Origin: a virus
DNA: 58,468 nucleotides
IMG/VR virus record: IMGVR_UViG_3300032011_000011
Location: 1-58,468 of that record
Reading direction: 5' to 3' (one strand)
Shown here: positions 32,268-41,391 of the stretch, piece after piece
Layout of the letters: each line of letters starts with the position of its first letter
How positions within the stretch are numbered: the first letter of the stretch is position 1
Made by a program: the position numbers and the translations under genes
Notes under the pieces: generated by a model
What the model was told of the DNA's origin: nothing
The model's input: the letters and a program-made list of their open reading frames with translations, nothing else
The model's database searches: none

Positions 32268-32699
32268 ATGGCTGTACAAATTTTATCTAGGCGTTCCAGT
32301 GTATTACATGACCGTCCCTTCCCTACCCGTCTTGGCACTGCTGAGTTGGCTATTAATAACAATGCAGGTCAGCCCGGACTCTTTTTCGCTGATAATACAG
32401 CTTCTCCTGCTACAGGCTTAGTAAAAGTTGGACCTATATCTGTAGGTACCACTACTCCTAATGCCGTGGCTGCAGGTTTTACTGGGAATAGTAAAGGTGA
32501 ATCTTGGTTAGACACTAATAGTACGCATATTTTAAAGGTTTATGACGGTGCTAATTGGCAAATGATAAAAGCAGTAGCTTCGATTTCAGCAGGTGTGCCA
32601 GCAAATCCAGTTGATGGACAACTCCATTACAATAAAAGTACAAACAAATTAGTTATTTACGACTTAACTGCTAGTGCTTGGGTAAATATTGGACCTTAA
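32268..32699 (+). CDS. Fibre-type protein, 143 aa
   Basis: Starts with VQILSRRSSVLHDRPFPTRL then GTAELAINNNAGQPGLFFAD, the R(R)S...G.A.LA.N...PGLF.AD pattern found at the N-terminus of phage fibre and hyaluronidase-like proteins. It ends with PVDGQLHYNKSTNKLVIYDL, another common fibre motif. Short length suggests an adaptor or accessory tip protein. Confidence 0.6.
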   Translation: MAVQILSRRSSVLHDRPFPTRLGTAELAINNNAGQPGLFFADNTASPATGLVKVGPISVGTTTPNAVAAGFTGNSKGESWLDTNSTHILKVYDGANWQMIKAVASISAGVPANPVDGQLHYNKSTNKLVIYDLTASAWVNIGP

Positions 32700-32941
32700 C
32701 TTTTAGCTAATAAATGATCAAGTATTCTATCCAGTTTTGTATGGACAGCTTGCATCTCTCGTAGAAAATCTTCTTTCAAAACGTAGTCATGAATTACTTC
32801 ATTTTTTAGTTTATCAAGATTACTCTCTATGTTATAAAATCTTCTATCTAATTTCTTATTAAATTTCCCTAAAGCTTGTGTTAAGCCAGCAAAAACACCA
32901 ATACTTCCAGAAATAACAGCAGCGATCAGTTCTACTTCCAC
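32696..32941 (-). CDS. Membrane plus coiled-coil small protein, holin-like
   Basis: 81 residues on the minus strand inside the rightward tail block, GTG start, AGGT ten bases upstream. Residues 5-22 are a hydrophobic helix (LIAAVISGSIGVFAGLTQAL), followed by a long charged coiled coil (KLDRRFYNIESNLDKLKNEV). The layout resembles small phage membrane proteins of the holin/spanin or XhlA type. It overlaps the convergent gene's stop by four bases. Function is uncertain. Confidence 0.6.
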   Translation of the reverse strand: MEVELIAAVISGSIGVFAGLTQALGKFNKKLDRRFYNIESNLDKLKNEVIHDYVLKEDFLREMQAVHTKLDRILDHLLAKS

Positions 32942-33010
32942 TTTTACTACCTTTTTCTTTATTCTAAAGGGTTTTTACATTTTAAAATATTAAATAGTTA
33001 AGAGATAAGT

Positions 33011-33541
33011 ATGGCAACAGGATATGAACCAAATGTAGAGGGTGCTATTACGGTCTTAATTGATTTAATGACTGCTAATAACTTTACAATGACTCGTCAA
33101 CCCTATGAACCTAATTATCGAGGGTTAGTAGACGCAATTATTGATGTAAAAGATGGATTTCCTGTTTTTTCACCGACTCGTGTCGGTTTTGACGTTACAG
33201 CCTTTGAATCTGTAGCAGATGGTGATGCTGTTTACATGAGATCTAGTGATGGGAAAGTTGGAAAAGCTAGTGCTGCAAATGGATCTCTTGAAAATGCACA
33301 TGTTGTAGGTTTTGCAGATGCTGCGGCTTCTTCTGGGAGTGACGTTAAAGTTTTAGTAGCTGGAATGAAAACAATCTCTGGAATTGATCCTGGAGATTTG
33401 TATTTTTTAAGTCCTACAACTGCTGGAGCTATCACAACAACTGCACCCACTGGTTCTGGACAAGCTGTTACAAGAGTTGGAGAAGGAGCTACGTCTACTT
33501 CTTTTAGTATTTATGTTGAACCTCCAGTGAAGTTAGCATAA
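33011..33541 (+). CDS. DUF2190-like virion protein, copy 1
   Basis: 176 residues. YEPNYRGLVDAIIDVKDGF, then FESVADGDAVYMRSSDGKVG and VVGFADAAASSGSDVKVLVA. The AVY.RSSDGKVG.A....VVGFA pattern is that of small beta-barrel decoration or fibre-associated proteins like DUF2190. The next gene is a diverged copy. Position among fibre genes suggests a fibre or capsid decoration. Confidence 0.6.
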   Translation: MATGYEPNVEGAITVLIDLMTANNFTMTRQPYEPNYRGLVDAIIDVKDGFPVFSPTRVGFDVTAFESVADGDAVYMRSSDGKVGKASAANGSLENAHVVGFADAAASSGSDVKVLVAGMKTISGIDPGDLYFLSPTTAGAITTTAPTGSGQAVTRVGEGATSTSFSIYVEPPVKLA

Positions 33542-34002
33542 TGTCTGGAACAAGTAATTATCAACCATATGAGCCTAATTCTCTTGGATTTACAGAAGCT
33601 CTTATTGATTTAAAGGATACATTAGCTGGTAGAACTGTTTATTCTGTTGCTGGCTTTGAATCTCTTGCCTTTGAGAATGTTACTCAAGGACAGCCCTTAT
33701 ATGCAAGGAGTAGTGATGGAAAGTTAGGTTTAGCCAGAGCAGCTGGCACTGCGGATGAAGCAAGAGTTGTTGGTTTCGCACAAACTAGTAAATCGGTAGG
33801 TGAAACAGTTAGATGTTTAGTTTTTGGTACTTTAGCGACTTCAGGATTGGATGCTGGAGAACTTTATTTTCTTAGTACGGGTTATGGAGGTATAACAACT
33901 ACTCCACCTTCTGGATCAGGACAATATATGACAAGAGTTGGTGAGTCAATATCAGGTGCTTCTTTGCACGTAAGTTTAGAACCCCCAGTTAAGGTTGGTT
34001 AA
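33541..34002 (+). CDS. DUF2190-like virion protein, copy 2
   Basis: 153 residues, starting in the stop of the previous gene (TAATG). Shares with it YEPN..G...ALIDLKD, FES.AF....GQPLYARSSD, GKLGLARAAGTADEARVVGF and the ending S..LEPPVKVG. It lacks the first 30 residues of copy 1. The two arose by tandem duplication and may form a hetero-oligomer. Confidence 0.6.
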   Translation: MSGTSNYQPYEPNSLGFTEALIDLKDTLAGRTVYSVAGFESLAFENVTQGQPLYARSSDGKLGLARAAGTADEARVVGFAQTSKSVGETVRCLVFGTLATSGLDAGELYFLSTGYGGITTTPPSGSGQYMTRVGESISGASLHVSLEPPVKVG

Positions 34003-34011
34003 AATTAAGAC

Positions 34012-35241
34012 ATGGCAACAAGAAAATCTCTAGTAATAGTTAGTGGTCTGTTTCAGGAGTTAAATACTTCTTCAGATAAATTAGATCTTGGTGGTAATTC
34101 ATCAAGTGATATACCTGAGGGTACTAATCTTTATTACACAAATGCACGAGCTAGAGGCGCTGTTTCTGTTACAGATTCAGGTGGCTTAGGTAGTTTAGCT
34201 TATAACAACAGTACAGGTGTTATTACATACAATGGACCATCTACTTCAGATGTTACAAGTGCCATTTCTGTCGCTAGTGGATCTGGTTTAACGATTAGTT
34301 CTGGAGAAATAGGTACAAACGCTATACCTAATAGTCAATTAGCTAATAGTTCCGTAACTGTTGGTAGTACATCTATTAATTTAGGTGCTACAGCATCAAC
34401 ACTTGCTGGACTGACTTCATTAACAGCTACTACTCTTTATTCAGGAGTAGCTGATGCTGCAAACTCAATATCAATAGCTAATGGAAATATAGTTTTTGAA
34501 GGATCAACTGCTAATGGTTATGAAACAATTTTGACAGCAGCGGATGCAACTGCTGATCGTACTCTTACATTACCAAATGAGACAGGTACTCTTTTAACGA
34601 CAGCTTCTACTATTACCCCAACAGTTAATTCTTTAACTATCGGTAGTACATCTATAACGTTAGGAGCCACCGCATCAACAATTGCTGGTTTAACTTCATT
34701 AACAGCTACGACTCTCTATGCAGGAACTGATGGTGCTGCTAACGCAGTATCTATAGGAACTTCTGGTTTAGTTTTTGAAGGTTCAACAGCAGATGGTTAT
34801 GAAACCACTATTAATGTTTTGAATGCAACTGCTGATAGAGCAATTAATTTCCCTAATGCTGGTGGAACTGTCGCTTTATTAAGTTCGTTAAGTGTTGCAG
34901 GTGGCTCAGGACTTACATATAACTCATCTACAGGTGCATTTGGCACCAGTTCTATTCCTAATGCTCAATTAGCAAACAGCACGGTTACAATAGGTAGTAC
35001 ATCTGTTGCTTTAGGAGGAACAGCTTCAACAATTTCAGGGTTAACTTCATTTACTTGTAACGCCATAGTTACTAATGATAATGGTTTTAGGATTAGAGAT
35101 AATTCTGACAATACAAAGCAATTAGCTTTTGAATGTTCGGGTATATCGGGTAGCACCACTCGAACGTTAACGGCACCTAACGATTCAGGGACAATCTCTA
35201 CTGAAAGTTTTGCCACCGCAATAGCAGTTGCATTAGGATAG
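34012..35241 (+). CDS. Tail fibre protein with long repeats
   Basis: 409 residues. DIPEGTNLYYTNARARGAVS is a classic fibre N-terminal motif. A module of about 100 residues containing GSTSINLGATASTLAGLTSL, then VFEGSTANGYET, TADRTLTLPNETGT recurs two and a half times, as expected for a trimeric beta-helix shaft. Ends without an S74 domain, so assembly may rely on the small neighbours. Confidence 0.75.
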   Translation: MATRKSLVIVSGLFQELNTSSDKLDLGGNSSSDIPEGTNLYYTNARARGAVSVTDSGGLGSLAYNNSTGVITYNGPSTSDVTSAISVASGSGLTISSGEIGTNAIPNSQLANSSVTVGSTSINLGATASTLAGLTSLTATTLYSGVADAANSISIANGNIVFEGSTANGYETILTAADATADRTLTLPNETGTLLTTASTITPTVNSLTIGSTSITLGATASTIAGLTSLTATTLYAGTDGAANAVSIGTSGLVFEGSTADGYETTINVLNATADRAINFPNAGGTVALLSSLSVAGGSGLTYNSSTGAFGTSSIPNAQLANSTVTIGSTSVALGGTASTISGLTSFTCNAIVTNDNGFRIRDNSDNTKQLAFECSGISGSTTRTLTAPNDSGTISTESFATAIAVALG

Positions 35242-35245
35242 TCTT

Positions 35246-35644
35246 ATGTCAACCCAAGTACAATTCCGAAGAGGCACTACAGGTGAAACTGGTAGTTTTA
35301 TTGGTGCTGTAGGCGAAGTTACAGTTAATACTTCTCTTAATACATGTGTCATACATGATGGATCAACTCCAGGTGGTTTTTCTTTATTAAGAAGTGATGG
35401 AAGTAATGCCTCATTACTAGCAGGATCAGCAGGAAGCCCTACTTTAAGCTTTGTGGGTGATACCAACACTGGATTATTTTCTGGTGGTCCTGATCAGGTA
35501 GGACTATCTACTGGAGGTAGTGCTAGGCTTACAATAGACTCATCGGGTGTTGTTACTTTTTCAGGAAATGTATCCATTAGTGGAGACTTATCTGTAACAG
35601 GATTATACCCAGACAACCTCGCTCTCATTGTCGCTCTAAGTTGA
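35246..35644 (+). CDS. Fibre protein with RRGTTGE start
   Basis: 132 residues. VQFRRGTTGETGSFIGAVGE and TVNTSLNTCVIHDGSTPGG are the typical N-terminal module of phage fibres (RRGT...GE...T....VHDG.T.GG). Followed by GSPTLSFVGDTNTGLFSGGP, a fibre shaft motif also present in the 1202-residue fibre. Short form; maybe a fibre tip or adaptor. Confidence 0.65.
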   Translation: MSTQVQFRRGTTGETGSFIGAVGEVTVNTSLNTCVIHDGSTPGGFSLLRSDGSNASLLAGSAGSPTLSFVGDTNTGLFSGGPDQVGLSTGGSARLTIDSSGVVTFSGNVSISGDLSVTGLYPDNLALIVALS

Positions 35645-35645
35645 T

Positions 35646-35987
35646 ATGGCAAATACCTTCAAACAAGCTACAAAATCCAGTCTCGTTACAGATGCTATTA
35701 GTTCGACTAATACAAATATTCTTACTACTGGAGGCTCTTCTACGCTTATTCTTCTTAGTACTCTGGTCGCTAATAAGACATCGTCGAGTGTAAATATAGA
35801 TCTTTATATAGTCCCTAATAGTGGTGATGCTGTGTATCTTTTAAAAGATGTACCAGTACCAGCAGGATCTTCTTTAGAATTTATAAGTGGGAGTAAAATT
35901 ATTCTAGAGTCTAGCGATGTTTTAAGAGCTAGATGTAATACAGGAAGTGCTGCAGACATCACTGTTAGCTACTTAGATCAAACTTAA
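35646..35987 (+). CDS. Beta-sandwich virion protein, 113 aa
   Basis: Regular strands: TLILLSTLVANKTSSSVNID, VYLLKDVPVPAGSSLEFISG, KIILESSDVLRARCNTGSAA. The L.D.PVPAGSSLE...G.K..LE..D.LR pattern is, from memory, a small phage virion protein found among fibre genes and described as tail-associated. One base separates it from the fibre gene upstream. Confidence 0.6.
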   Translation: MANTFKQATKSSLVTDAISSTNTNILTTGGSSTLILLSTLVANKTSSSVNIDLYIVPNSGDAVYLLKDVPVPAGSSLEFISGSKIILESSDVLRARCNTGSAADITVSYLDQT

Positions 35988-35991
35988 AATT

Positions 35992-36306
35992 ATGGGATTA
36001 ACACTTGTCGGTGATATTGCTTCTCTCCAGGCTCAATTTACAGCCATAAAAGAAGAGATTGATAAACAATTTGATAAAACTATATTAAATTTAGAAGAAA
36101 CTAGTTGGGCAATTATTCGTAAAAAAAGAGATTTCTTATTAAGAACTACTGATTGGACAATGATTCCAGGTTGCACTGTAGATCAATCAGCTTGGGCCGC
36201 CTATAGACAATCATTAAGAGATGTACCTCAAACATATCGAGTTGAGGGTTACGATGCTGTTAGATGGCCTACACAGCCGTCTACAAAAGGACCTAATACT
36301 GATTAA
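35992..36306 (+). CDS. Tail assembly chaperone-like protein
   Basis: 104 residues. RKKRDFLLRTTDWTMIPGCT then WAAYRQSLRDVPQTY and RWPTQPS match the conserved (R..LL..TDWT...D...WA.YRQ.LRD.P.....WP) segment of phage tail assembly chaperone proteins of the Phage_tail_APC type. They usually sit next to fibre genes, as here, and help fibre attachment or folding. Confidence 0.7.
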   Translation: MGLTLVGDIASLQAQFTAIKEEIDKQFDKTILNLEETSWAIIRKKRDFLLRTTDWTMIPGCTVDQSAWAAYRQSLRDVPQTYRVEGYDAVRWPTQPSTKGPNTD

Positions 36307-36359
36307 GTCTGTATAAGGGCAGAATACAATAGAAGATAATAAGTTATTAAACACTAAAG

Positions 36360-39300
36360 ATGTATATTGGGAATGATCTTCAGGTTGCCTATCCTAGTTA
36401 TAAAATAATTGATGATATCAGTTCAAGTTTTAATGGCAGTAATACTTCATTTGCTTTACAGGTAGGCGGTTCAACTCCTGTTCCTTTTCCTATTAACACA
36501 CAACAGGTAATGATATCTGTTAATGGTGTTATACAGGAACCTGATCCTACTGGCAGCGCTGGTTTTAAATTACAAGGTTCAAATATAGTATTTAGCTCTG
36601 CGCCAGCTAATGGCCATGCTTTTTTTGGAGTAATTAATGCAGGTGCTGATTATGTATCTGCAGGTGCAGATTTTCCAAATGGTACTGTTGGTTCTCCAAG
36701 TCTTACTTTTACTAATGATCTAGATACAGGATTTTATCGAGTTGGCTCTGGTTCTGTAGGTTTTAGTTCTAACGGTGTTTTAACTTCAAATTTTGATGGT
36801 AATGGTTTAACGATAACTGGTACCTGTACTGCTACTACTTTTAGTGGTAATGGTGCTTCTATAACTCATTTAGATTTAGCCGATGCAACTAACACTGGAA
36901 CAATACCTGTAGCAAGACTTGGTTCAGGTGCAACTTCTTCTAAATTTTTAAGAGGTGACAACAGTTGGCAGACAGTTAGCGGAACAACAATCAATAACAA
37001 CTCAAACAATCGAGTTATTACTGGTTCAGCATCCAGCAATACTTTAGAAGCTGAGGCAGACCTTACTTTTTCAAGTGGCAAGCTTGATATTGGTGGTAGT
37101 GATACTGTAAAACTAAACCTTATAGGAGCTAATAACCCAACAATAGATTTTAAAGAGGGTAGTACTCAAAAGGGTTATCTTCGATGGAATGCTAGTGGAT
37201 ATATGCAGTGGAAAAATGATGCAGATTCTTCAGAAATAAGACTTAAAGATGATCTTCAATTTAGTACTGATGGTTCAACTTTTTATTCAATTTTAAATAG
37301 TAATAGTAATTTAAATGCAAGTAAATTAACTTCTGGAACAGTAGGAACAGCTCGTCTTGGTAGCGGGAGTGCCTCATCGTCAACTTTCTTGAGGGGCGAT
37401 GGATCGTGGGCTGCTGCTGGTGGTGGTACGACTTCTACTAGTAATCAAAATTTATACACCTCCTCCGCTGGAAATAGTGATGGTGGTACATATAACATCT
37501 CTCTTGGATATCAATCAGGTAATGCTTTAGCTAGTGGAGGCAATTATAACATTAGTTTAGGAAGAGAATCTGGTAAAGCTATAACTACAGGTGACATGAA
37601 TGTTGCTATAGGATATACCGCTGGATATAACATTACAACTGGTGGTAGTAACATAGCAATTGGAAATTATTCTATGCTTAATAATTCCAATACAGGGAAC
37701 TTTAATGTTGGTATAGGAAGTAGTGCATTAAGGAGTTTTACTAGTGGTGAAGATAACGTTGCTATTGGACAAGATGCTGGTTATAACCTAACGAACGTAT
37801 CTAATAATGTTCTCGTAGGAAAAAACGCTGGATATAGCTCTACAACTGGCACCCAGAACGTAATTGTTGGTAATTATGCAGGAGCAATGGGTTCAACTGC
37901 TAGTCAGAACAGCTTTTTTGGATATCAAGCAGGTACTGATGTTAGTACTGGAACTTATAATACTTGTATAGGATATCAAGCTGGAAATCAAGGATCAAAT
38001 GATATAACATCTGGTTCTAATAATACTGTAATTGGTCATGCAGCTTCAGCTTCAGCTTCAACTATATCTAATGAAATAACTTTAGGTAATACATCTATAA
38101 CCAAATTCCGTATTCCTGGAATTAACTTTGTATTAAAAGATAACGGTGGGACACCTACTACTGGTCAAGTATTAACAGCAGACGGAAGTGGCGAAGGTTA
38201 TTGGGCTGCTGCTGCTGCTGGTGTTTCTTCAGATGCTCAGTACAACACTGTTGGTGGTACCAACGCTGGAAATAGCTTTAGTGGTACATCTGCACTTTCT
38301 AACACCTTGTTCGGTTATAACGCTGGAACAGCAATAACATCTGGTGATTTTAATACGGTAGTAGGTAAAGGCGCTGGTATGGCTATAACAACAGGCTCAT
38401 ACAATACTACAATTGGTGAGGGTAGTGCACTTAATTTAACTACAGCTCTTTCCAATGTTGGGTTAGGACATGGCACACTTAACACGGTACAAACTGGAAA
38501 TGAAAATACAGCACTAGGTACTTTAGCTGGACAAAGTATAACTACTGGACAATATAATATCTGTGTCGGTGGAAATTCCTATGGACCTACGACAGGTCAA
38601 GGCAATATTGGAATAGGTAGACTTACAGGTCAAAGCTTGACTACTGGTAATTGGAATATATGCATTGGTCATGCTGCTGGGAATACGCTTACTACAGGAA
38701 CAAATAATATTCTTCTCGGTGAATATTCTGCTCCAAGTTCAGTTACAGTTAGTAATGAAATAACGCTTGGAAATACGTCTACAACCAAGTTTAGAGTTCC
38801 TGGACTTAACTTTTCAATCAAAGATTCAACGGCTACTGATAATTATGTTTTAACAGTTGATGCAAATGGTGACGCTGGTTGGGAAGCTGCTGCTGGTAGT
38901 GTCAATTCAGATGCTCAGGAAAACACGGTTGGAGGTACAAATGCAGGAGATAGTTTTAGTGGCACATCTGCAACTGAGAACACTTTGTTTGGATATGACG
39001 CTGGAACAGCAATAACAACTGGAGATTGCAATACATGTTCTGGACACTCATCTGGAAAAGCTTTAACAACTGCTTATAATAATACTGCAATTGGTCATGA
39101 TGCTTTAAAAACTGGAACAACTGCTAATAATAATACTTCAATTGGTCATACAGCTGGAGAATATATAACTACTGGAACATACAATGTTAGTTTAGGATCT
39201 AGTGCAGGTTCCAACGTTACAACTGGATCTTACAATCTTTCTATGGGGTATATGAGTGGTAAGTGTACTACTGGCTCTTATAATATTGCTTTTGGTTTTA

Positions 39301-39968
39301 ATACGATGTACCAATCTGCAGATGGACCTAGTTATAATGTAGCTATTGGTTATCAATCAGGATATTATATCAGTGCTACTGGAGGAGGAGATAACGGTAA
39401 AGGTAATACGTTTGTAGGACAAAATTCAGGAACAGGTGTGACTACAGGTCATAACAACTTATTATTAGGTTTCAACGCCGGATATAGTGCAAACCCTGCT
39501 GGTTATATTTCAACTGGTAGTGACATAGTATGTCTCGGTGATAACAGTATTACTAACTTGTATTGTGCTGATACAACTATATCCTCATCTGATAAACGAG
39601 ATAAAACAGACGTTACTGACTTTACCCACGGTTTAAAGTGGATTGAACAGTTAAAACCAATAACCTATAGATGGGATAAGAGAACTTGGTATAGCGAATA
39701 TAACGAAGATGGTACTGTTAAAACCGAAGGTACTCCAGACGGTTCAAAGAAAAGAGCACGACAACATATTGGTTTCTTAGCACAAGATGTACTAGCAATA
39801 GAACAAGCTGATGGCTTTGCTAGTAAGAAAGACGACATGCTCATAGTCAATCTAAATGAAGATGACACAGCTTATGGTCTTAAGTATGAGAGGTTAGTAC
39901 CAGTTCTCGTTAACGCTATTAAAGAATTATCAGCAAAAGTAACAGCTTTAGAAGCTAAAGTAGCATAA
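36360..39968 (+). CDS. Large tail fibre with S74 chaperone domain
   Basis: 1202 residues. N-terminus DDISSSFNGSNTSFALQVGG is a virion-attachment module shared with the fibre at 57240. The shaft has tens of TG..N..IG..AG repeats (e.g. TGDMNVAIGYTAGYNITTGG), likely a trimeric left-handed beta-roll. The C-terminal 130 residues are a peptidase S74 domain: SSSDKRDKTDVTDFTHGLKW, LKPITYRWDKR, HIGFLAQDVLAIEQADGF, LVPVLVNAIKEL. S74 folds the trimer and cleaves itself before SD. It is the probable receptor-binding fibre. Confidence 0.85.
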   Translation: MYIGNDLQVAYPSYKIIDDISSSFNGSNTSFALQVGGSTPVPFPINTQQVMISVNGVIQEPDPTGSAGFKLQGSNIVFSSAPANGHAFFGVINAGADYVSAGADFPNGTVGSPSLTFTNDLDTGFYRVGSGSVGFSSNGVLTSNFDGNGLTITGTCTATTFSGNGASITHLDLADATNTGTIPVARLGSGATSSKFLRGDNSWQTVSGTTINNNSNNRVITGSASSNTLEAEADLTFSSGKLDIGGSDTVKLNLIGANNPTIDFKEGSTQKGYLRWNASGYMQWKNDADSSEIRLKDDLQFSTDGSTFYSILNSNSNLNASKLTSGTVGTARLGSGSASSSTFLRGDGSWAAAGGGTTSTSNQNLYTSSAGNSDGGTYNISLGYQSGNALASGGNYNISLGRESGKAITTGDMNVAIGYTAGYNITTGGSNIAIGNYSMLNNSNTGNFNVGIGSSALRSFTSGEDNVAIGQDAGYNLTNVSNNVLVGKNAGYSSTTGTQNVIVGNYAGAMGSTASQNSFFGYQAGTDVSTGTYNTCIGYQAGNQGSNDITSGSNNTVIGHAASASASTISNEITLGNTSITKFRIPGINFVLKDNGGTPTTGQVLTADGSGEGYWAAAAAGVSSDAQYNTVGGTNAGNSFSGTSALSNTLFGYNAGTAITSGDFNTVVGKGAGMAITTGSYNTTIGEGSALNLTTALSNVGLGHGTLNTVQTGNENTALGTLAGQSITTGQYNICVGGNSYGPTTGQGNIGIGRLTGQSLTTGNWNICIGHAAGNTLTTGTNNILLGEYSAPSSVTVSNEITLGNTSTTKFRVPGLNFSIKDSTATDNYVLTVDANGDAGWEAAAGSVNSDAQENTVGGTNAGDSFSGTSATENTLFGYDAGTAITTGDCNTCSGHSSGKALTTAYNNTAIGHDALKTGTTANNNTSIGHTAGEYITTGTYNVSLGSSAGSNVTTGSYNLSMGYMSGKCTTGSYNIAFGFNTMYQSADGPSYNVAIGYQSGYYISATGGGDNGKGNTFVGQNSGTGVTTGHNNLLLGFNAGYSANPAGYISTGSDIVCLGDNSITNLYCADTTISSSDKRDKTDVTDFTHGLKWIEQLKPITYRWDKRTWYSEYNEDGTVKTEGTPDGSKKRARQHIGFLAQDVLAIEQADGFASKKDDMLIVNLNEDDTAYGLKYERLVPVLVNAIKELSAKVTALEAKVA

Positions 39969-40006
39969 AATGGTTTACAATATAAGTATCAAATAATTTT
40001 AATCAG

Positions 40007-40264
40007 ATGGCTGAAAGAACTGCAGATGAAGTTGCACAAATTTTCAAAGCAGCAGGTGATAGTGTTACTTTGATAAATTCTGACACAGCTAAAGAATCTA
40101 ATGAAACCGAGCAAGAGTGGAAGGATCGTATTAAAAGAAATACTGATCACTTAGAGCTTATTAAAGCCTATAAAAAAGAAGATGGAACAACTTCAATATG
40201 GACATCAGAAGATTTTACTGCAATAGATGCAGCGGTTACTGCAGGTAAAGCGCGTATAGCTTAA
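40007..40264 (+). CDS. Fibre-accessory small protein, 85 aa
   Basis: Acidic helical protein (MAERTADEVAQIFKAAGDSV ... EQEWKDRIKRNTDHLELI). Directly follows the fibre, and the closing part (SIWTSEDFTAIDAAVTAGKA) resembles small proteins next to marine phage fibres. Likely a fibre assembly helper; no firm family. Confidence 0.5.
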   Translation: MAERTADEVAQIFKAAGDSVTLINSDTAKESNETEQEWKDRIKRNTDHLELIKAYKKEDGTTSIWTSEDFTAIDAAVTAGKARIA

Positions 40265-40351
40265 ATTAGATAAAAATAGTTAATAAAATTAAGATAGATT
40301 AGGAATAAAGTTAAGTACTCATACAATTAAACAGAATCTACAGGTATTAAA

Positions 40352-40573
40352 ATGCAAAAGATAATTAATGTACTTTCTATTACGGCTTTCGTTATATCTG
40401 CTTCCATTGCTGGTACTGGTATTTACGTATATGCAAATAAGGATGCACTCATAGAAAGTGCTAAGGAAAAGCTTATGAAACAAGCAGGAGAAGCAGCAGC
40501 TGGAGCAGTATTAAAGAATTTACCAACTTCATCCTTGCCTAGCTCTACAGGATTAGCTATACCTCCTTTCTAA
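40352..40573 (+). CDS. Small membrane protein, 73 aa
   Basis: N-terminal membrane helix (INVLSITAFVISASIAGTGI) followed by a Lys/Glu/Ala helix (SAKEKLMKQAGEAAAGAVLK). From memory, cyanomyoviruses carry proteins of this layout just before a gene like the next one. Its stop overlaps the next ATG (TAATGG). Confidence 0.6.
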   Translation: MQKIINVLSITAFVISASIAGTGIYVYANKDALIESAKEKLMKQAGEAAAGAVLKNLPTSSLPSSTGLAIPPF

Positions 40574-41391
40574 TGGAGAAAATTCCTGATATAACCATCG
40601 GGACTAATATACATATTAGAAACCCTCAGGTAGCTCGTATACCTGAGTTTTATTTTCCCTTAACTTATTCAACTCCTCAATCTCCTCCCGTCAGTCTTCT
40701 TTTAGGTACTCCAATTATTGATTTACCTGGTTGTGTTGAATATAACAGGGCAAATAAAGAATCAAAAAATTTAGTTGATGATGATCCAAAAGGTAATGTA
40801 GTTTTATGTGATGGCTCGATGCCAAGTTTTAATTCGATTGATTTTGAGCCTGAACAAATAGTCCCTACAAAAAAAGCTAAAGTACCTGTTATACCTAATA
40901 CTGAAACTCCAAAAAAAGAAGAAAAAAAAGAAAAAGATAGTAATGAGGATTCACTTAATTCTCCTAATACAGAGGATTATGATATTAATTCTGCAAATAT
41001 TATCTGCCCACCTAGAGAAGCTCCTGTAATAGGAACTTTAATTGAGGGAGGAAAAAGAGAAATTAGTGGCTATGAGATTCAAAACAATAGATGTGTAACT
41101 CTTTATGAAGAAGTACCTATTATTAATCAAGTTGTGGCAGCGTTACCTAGCACAGGAGCCGTAACAACTACTGCATCTATTGCGGTTGTTGCGACTTCAT
41201 CTGCCCTACTTGCCAAACCCCTAGCGGATATTCTTCTGAAGGTGATAAAACCGACGATAAAGACTTTAATGAAGAAGATTCAGAAGTTGAGAGGGAAGCC
41301 TCCGAAAGTGGAGTCTCGAATGGAACGGATTCTTGCTCAGAGGGATCGGAATCGGGCAATACGGACTTTACGGACTGCTCTGAAGAAATAG
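40573..41391 (+). CDS. Cyanophage conserved protein with membrane segment
   Basis: 272 residues. Three parts: a beta-rich N-terminus (FYFPLTYSTPQSPPVSLLLG), an acidic disordered linker (KKEEKKEKDSNEDSL), and a C-terminus with a hydrophobic helix (GAVTTTASIAVVATSSALLA) and strongly basic tail (KTLMKKIQKLRGKPPK). The VTTASIAVVATSSALLAKPL region recalls proteins conserved in T4-like cyanophages. The 3' 215 bases overlap an antisense gene. Function unknown; possibly virion-membrane. Confidence 0.6.
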   Translation: MEKIPDITIGTNIHIRNPQVARIPEFYFPLTYSTPQSPPVSLLLGTPIIDLPGCVEYNRANKESKNLVDDDPKGNVVLCDGSMPSFNSIDFEPEQIVPTKKAKVPVIPNTETPKKEEKKEKDSNEDSLNSPNTEDYDINSANIICPPREAPVIGTLIEGGKREISGYEIQNNRCVTLYEEVPIINQVVAALPSTGAVTTTASIAVVATSSALLAKPLADILLKVIKPTIKTLMKKIQKLRGKPPKVESRMERILAQRDRNRAIRTLRTALKK

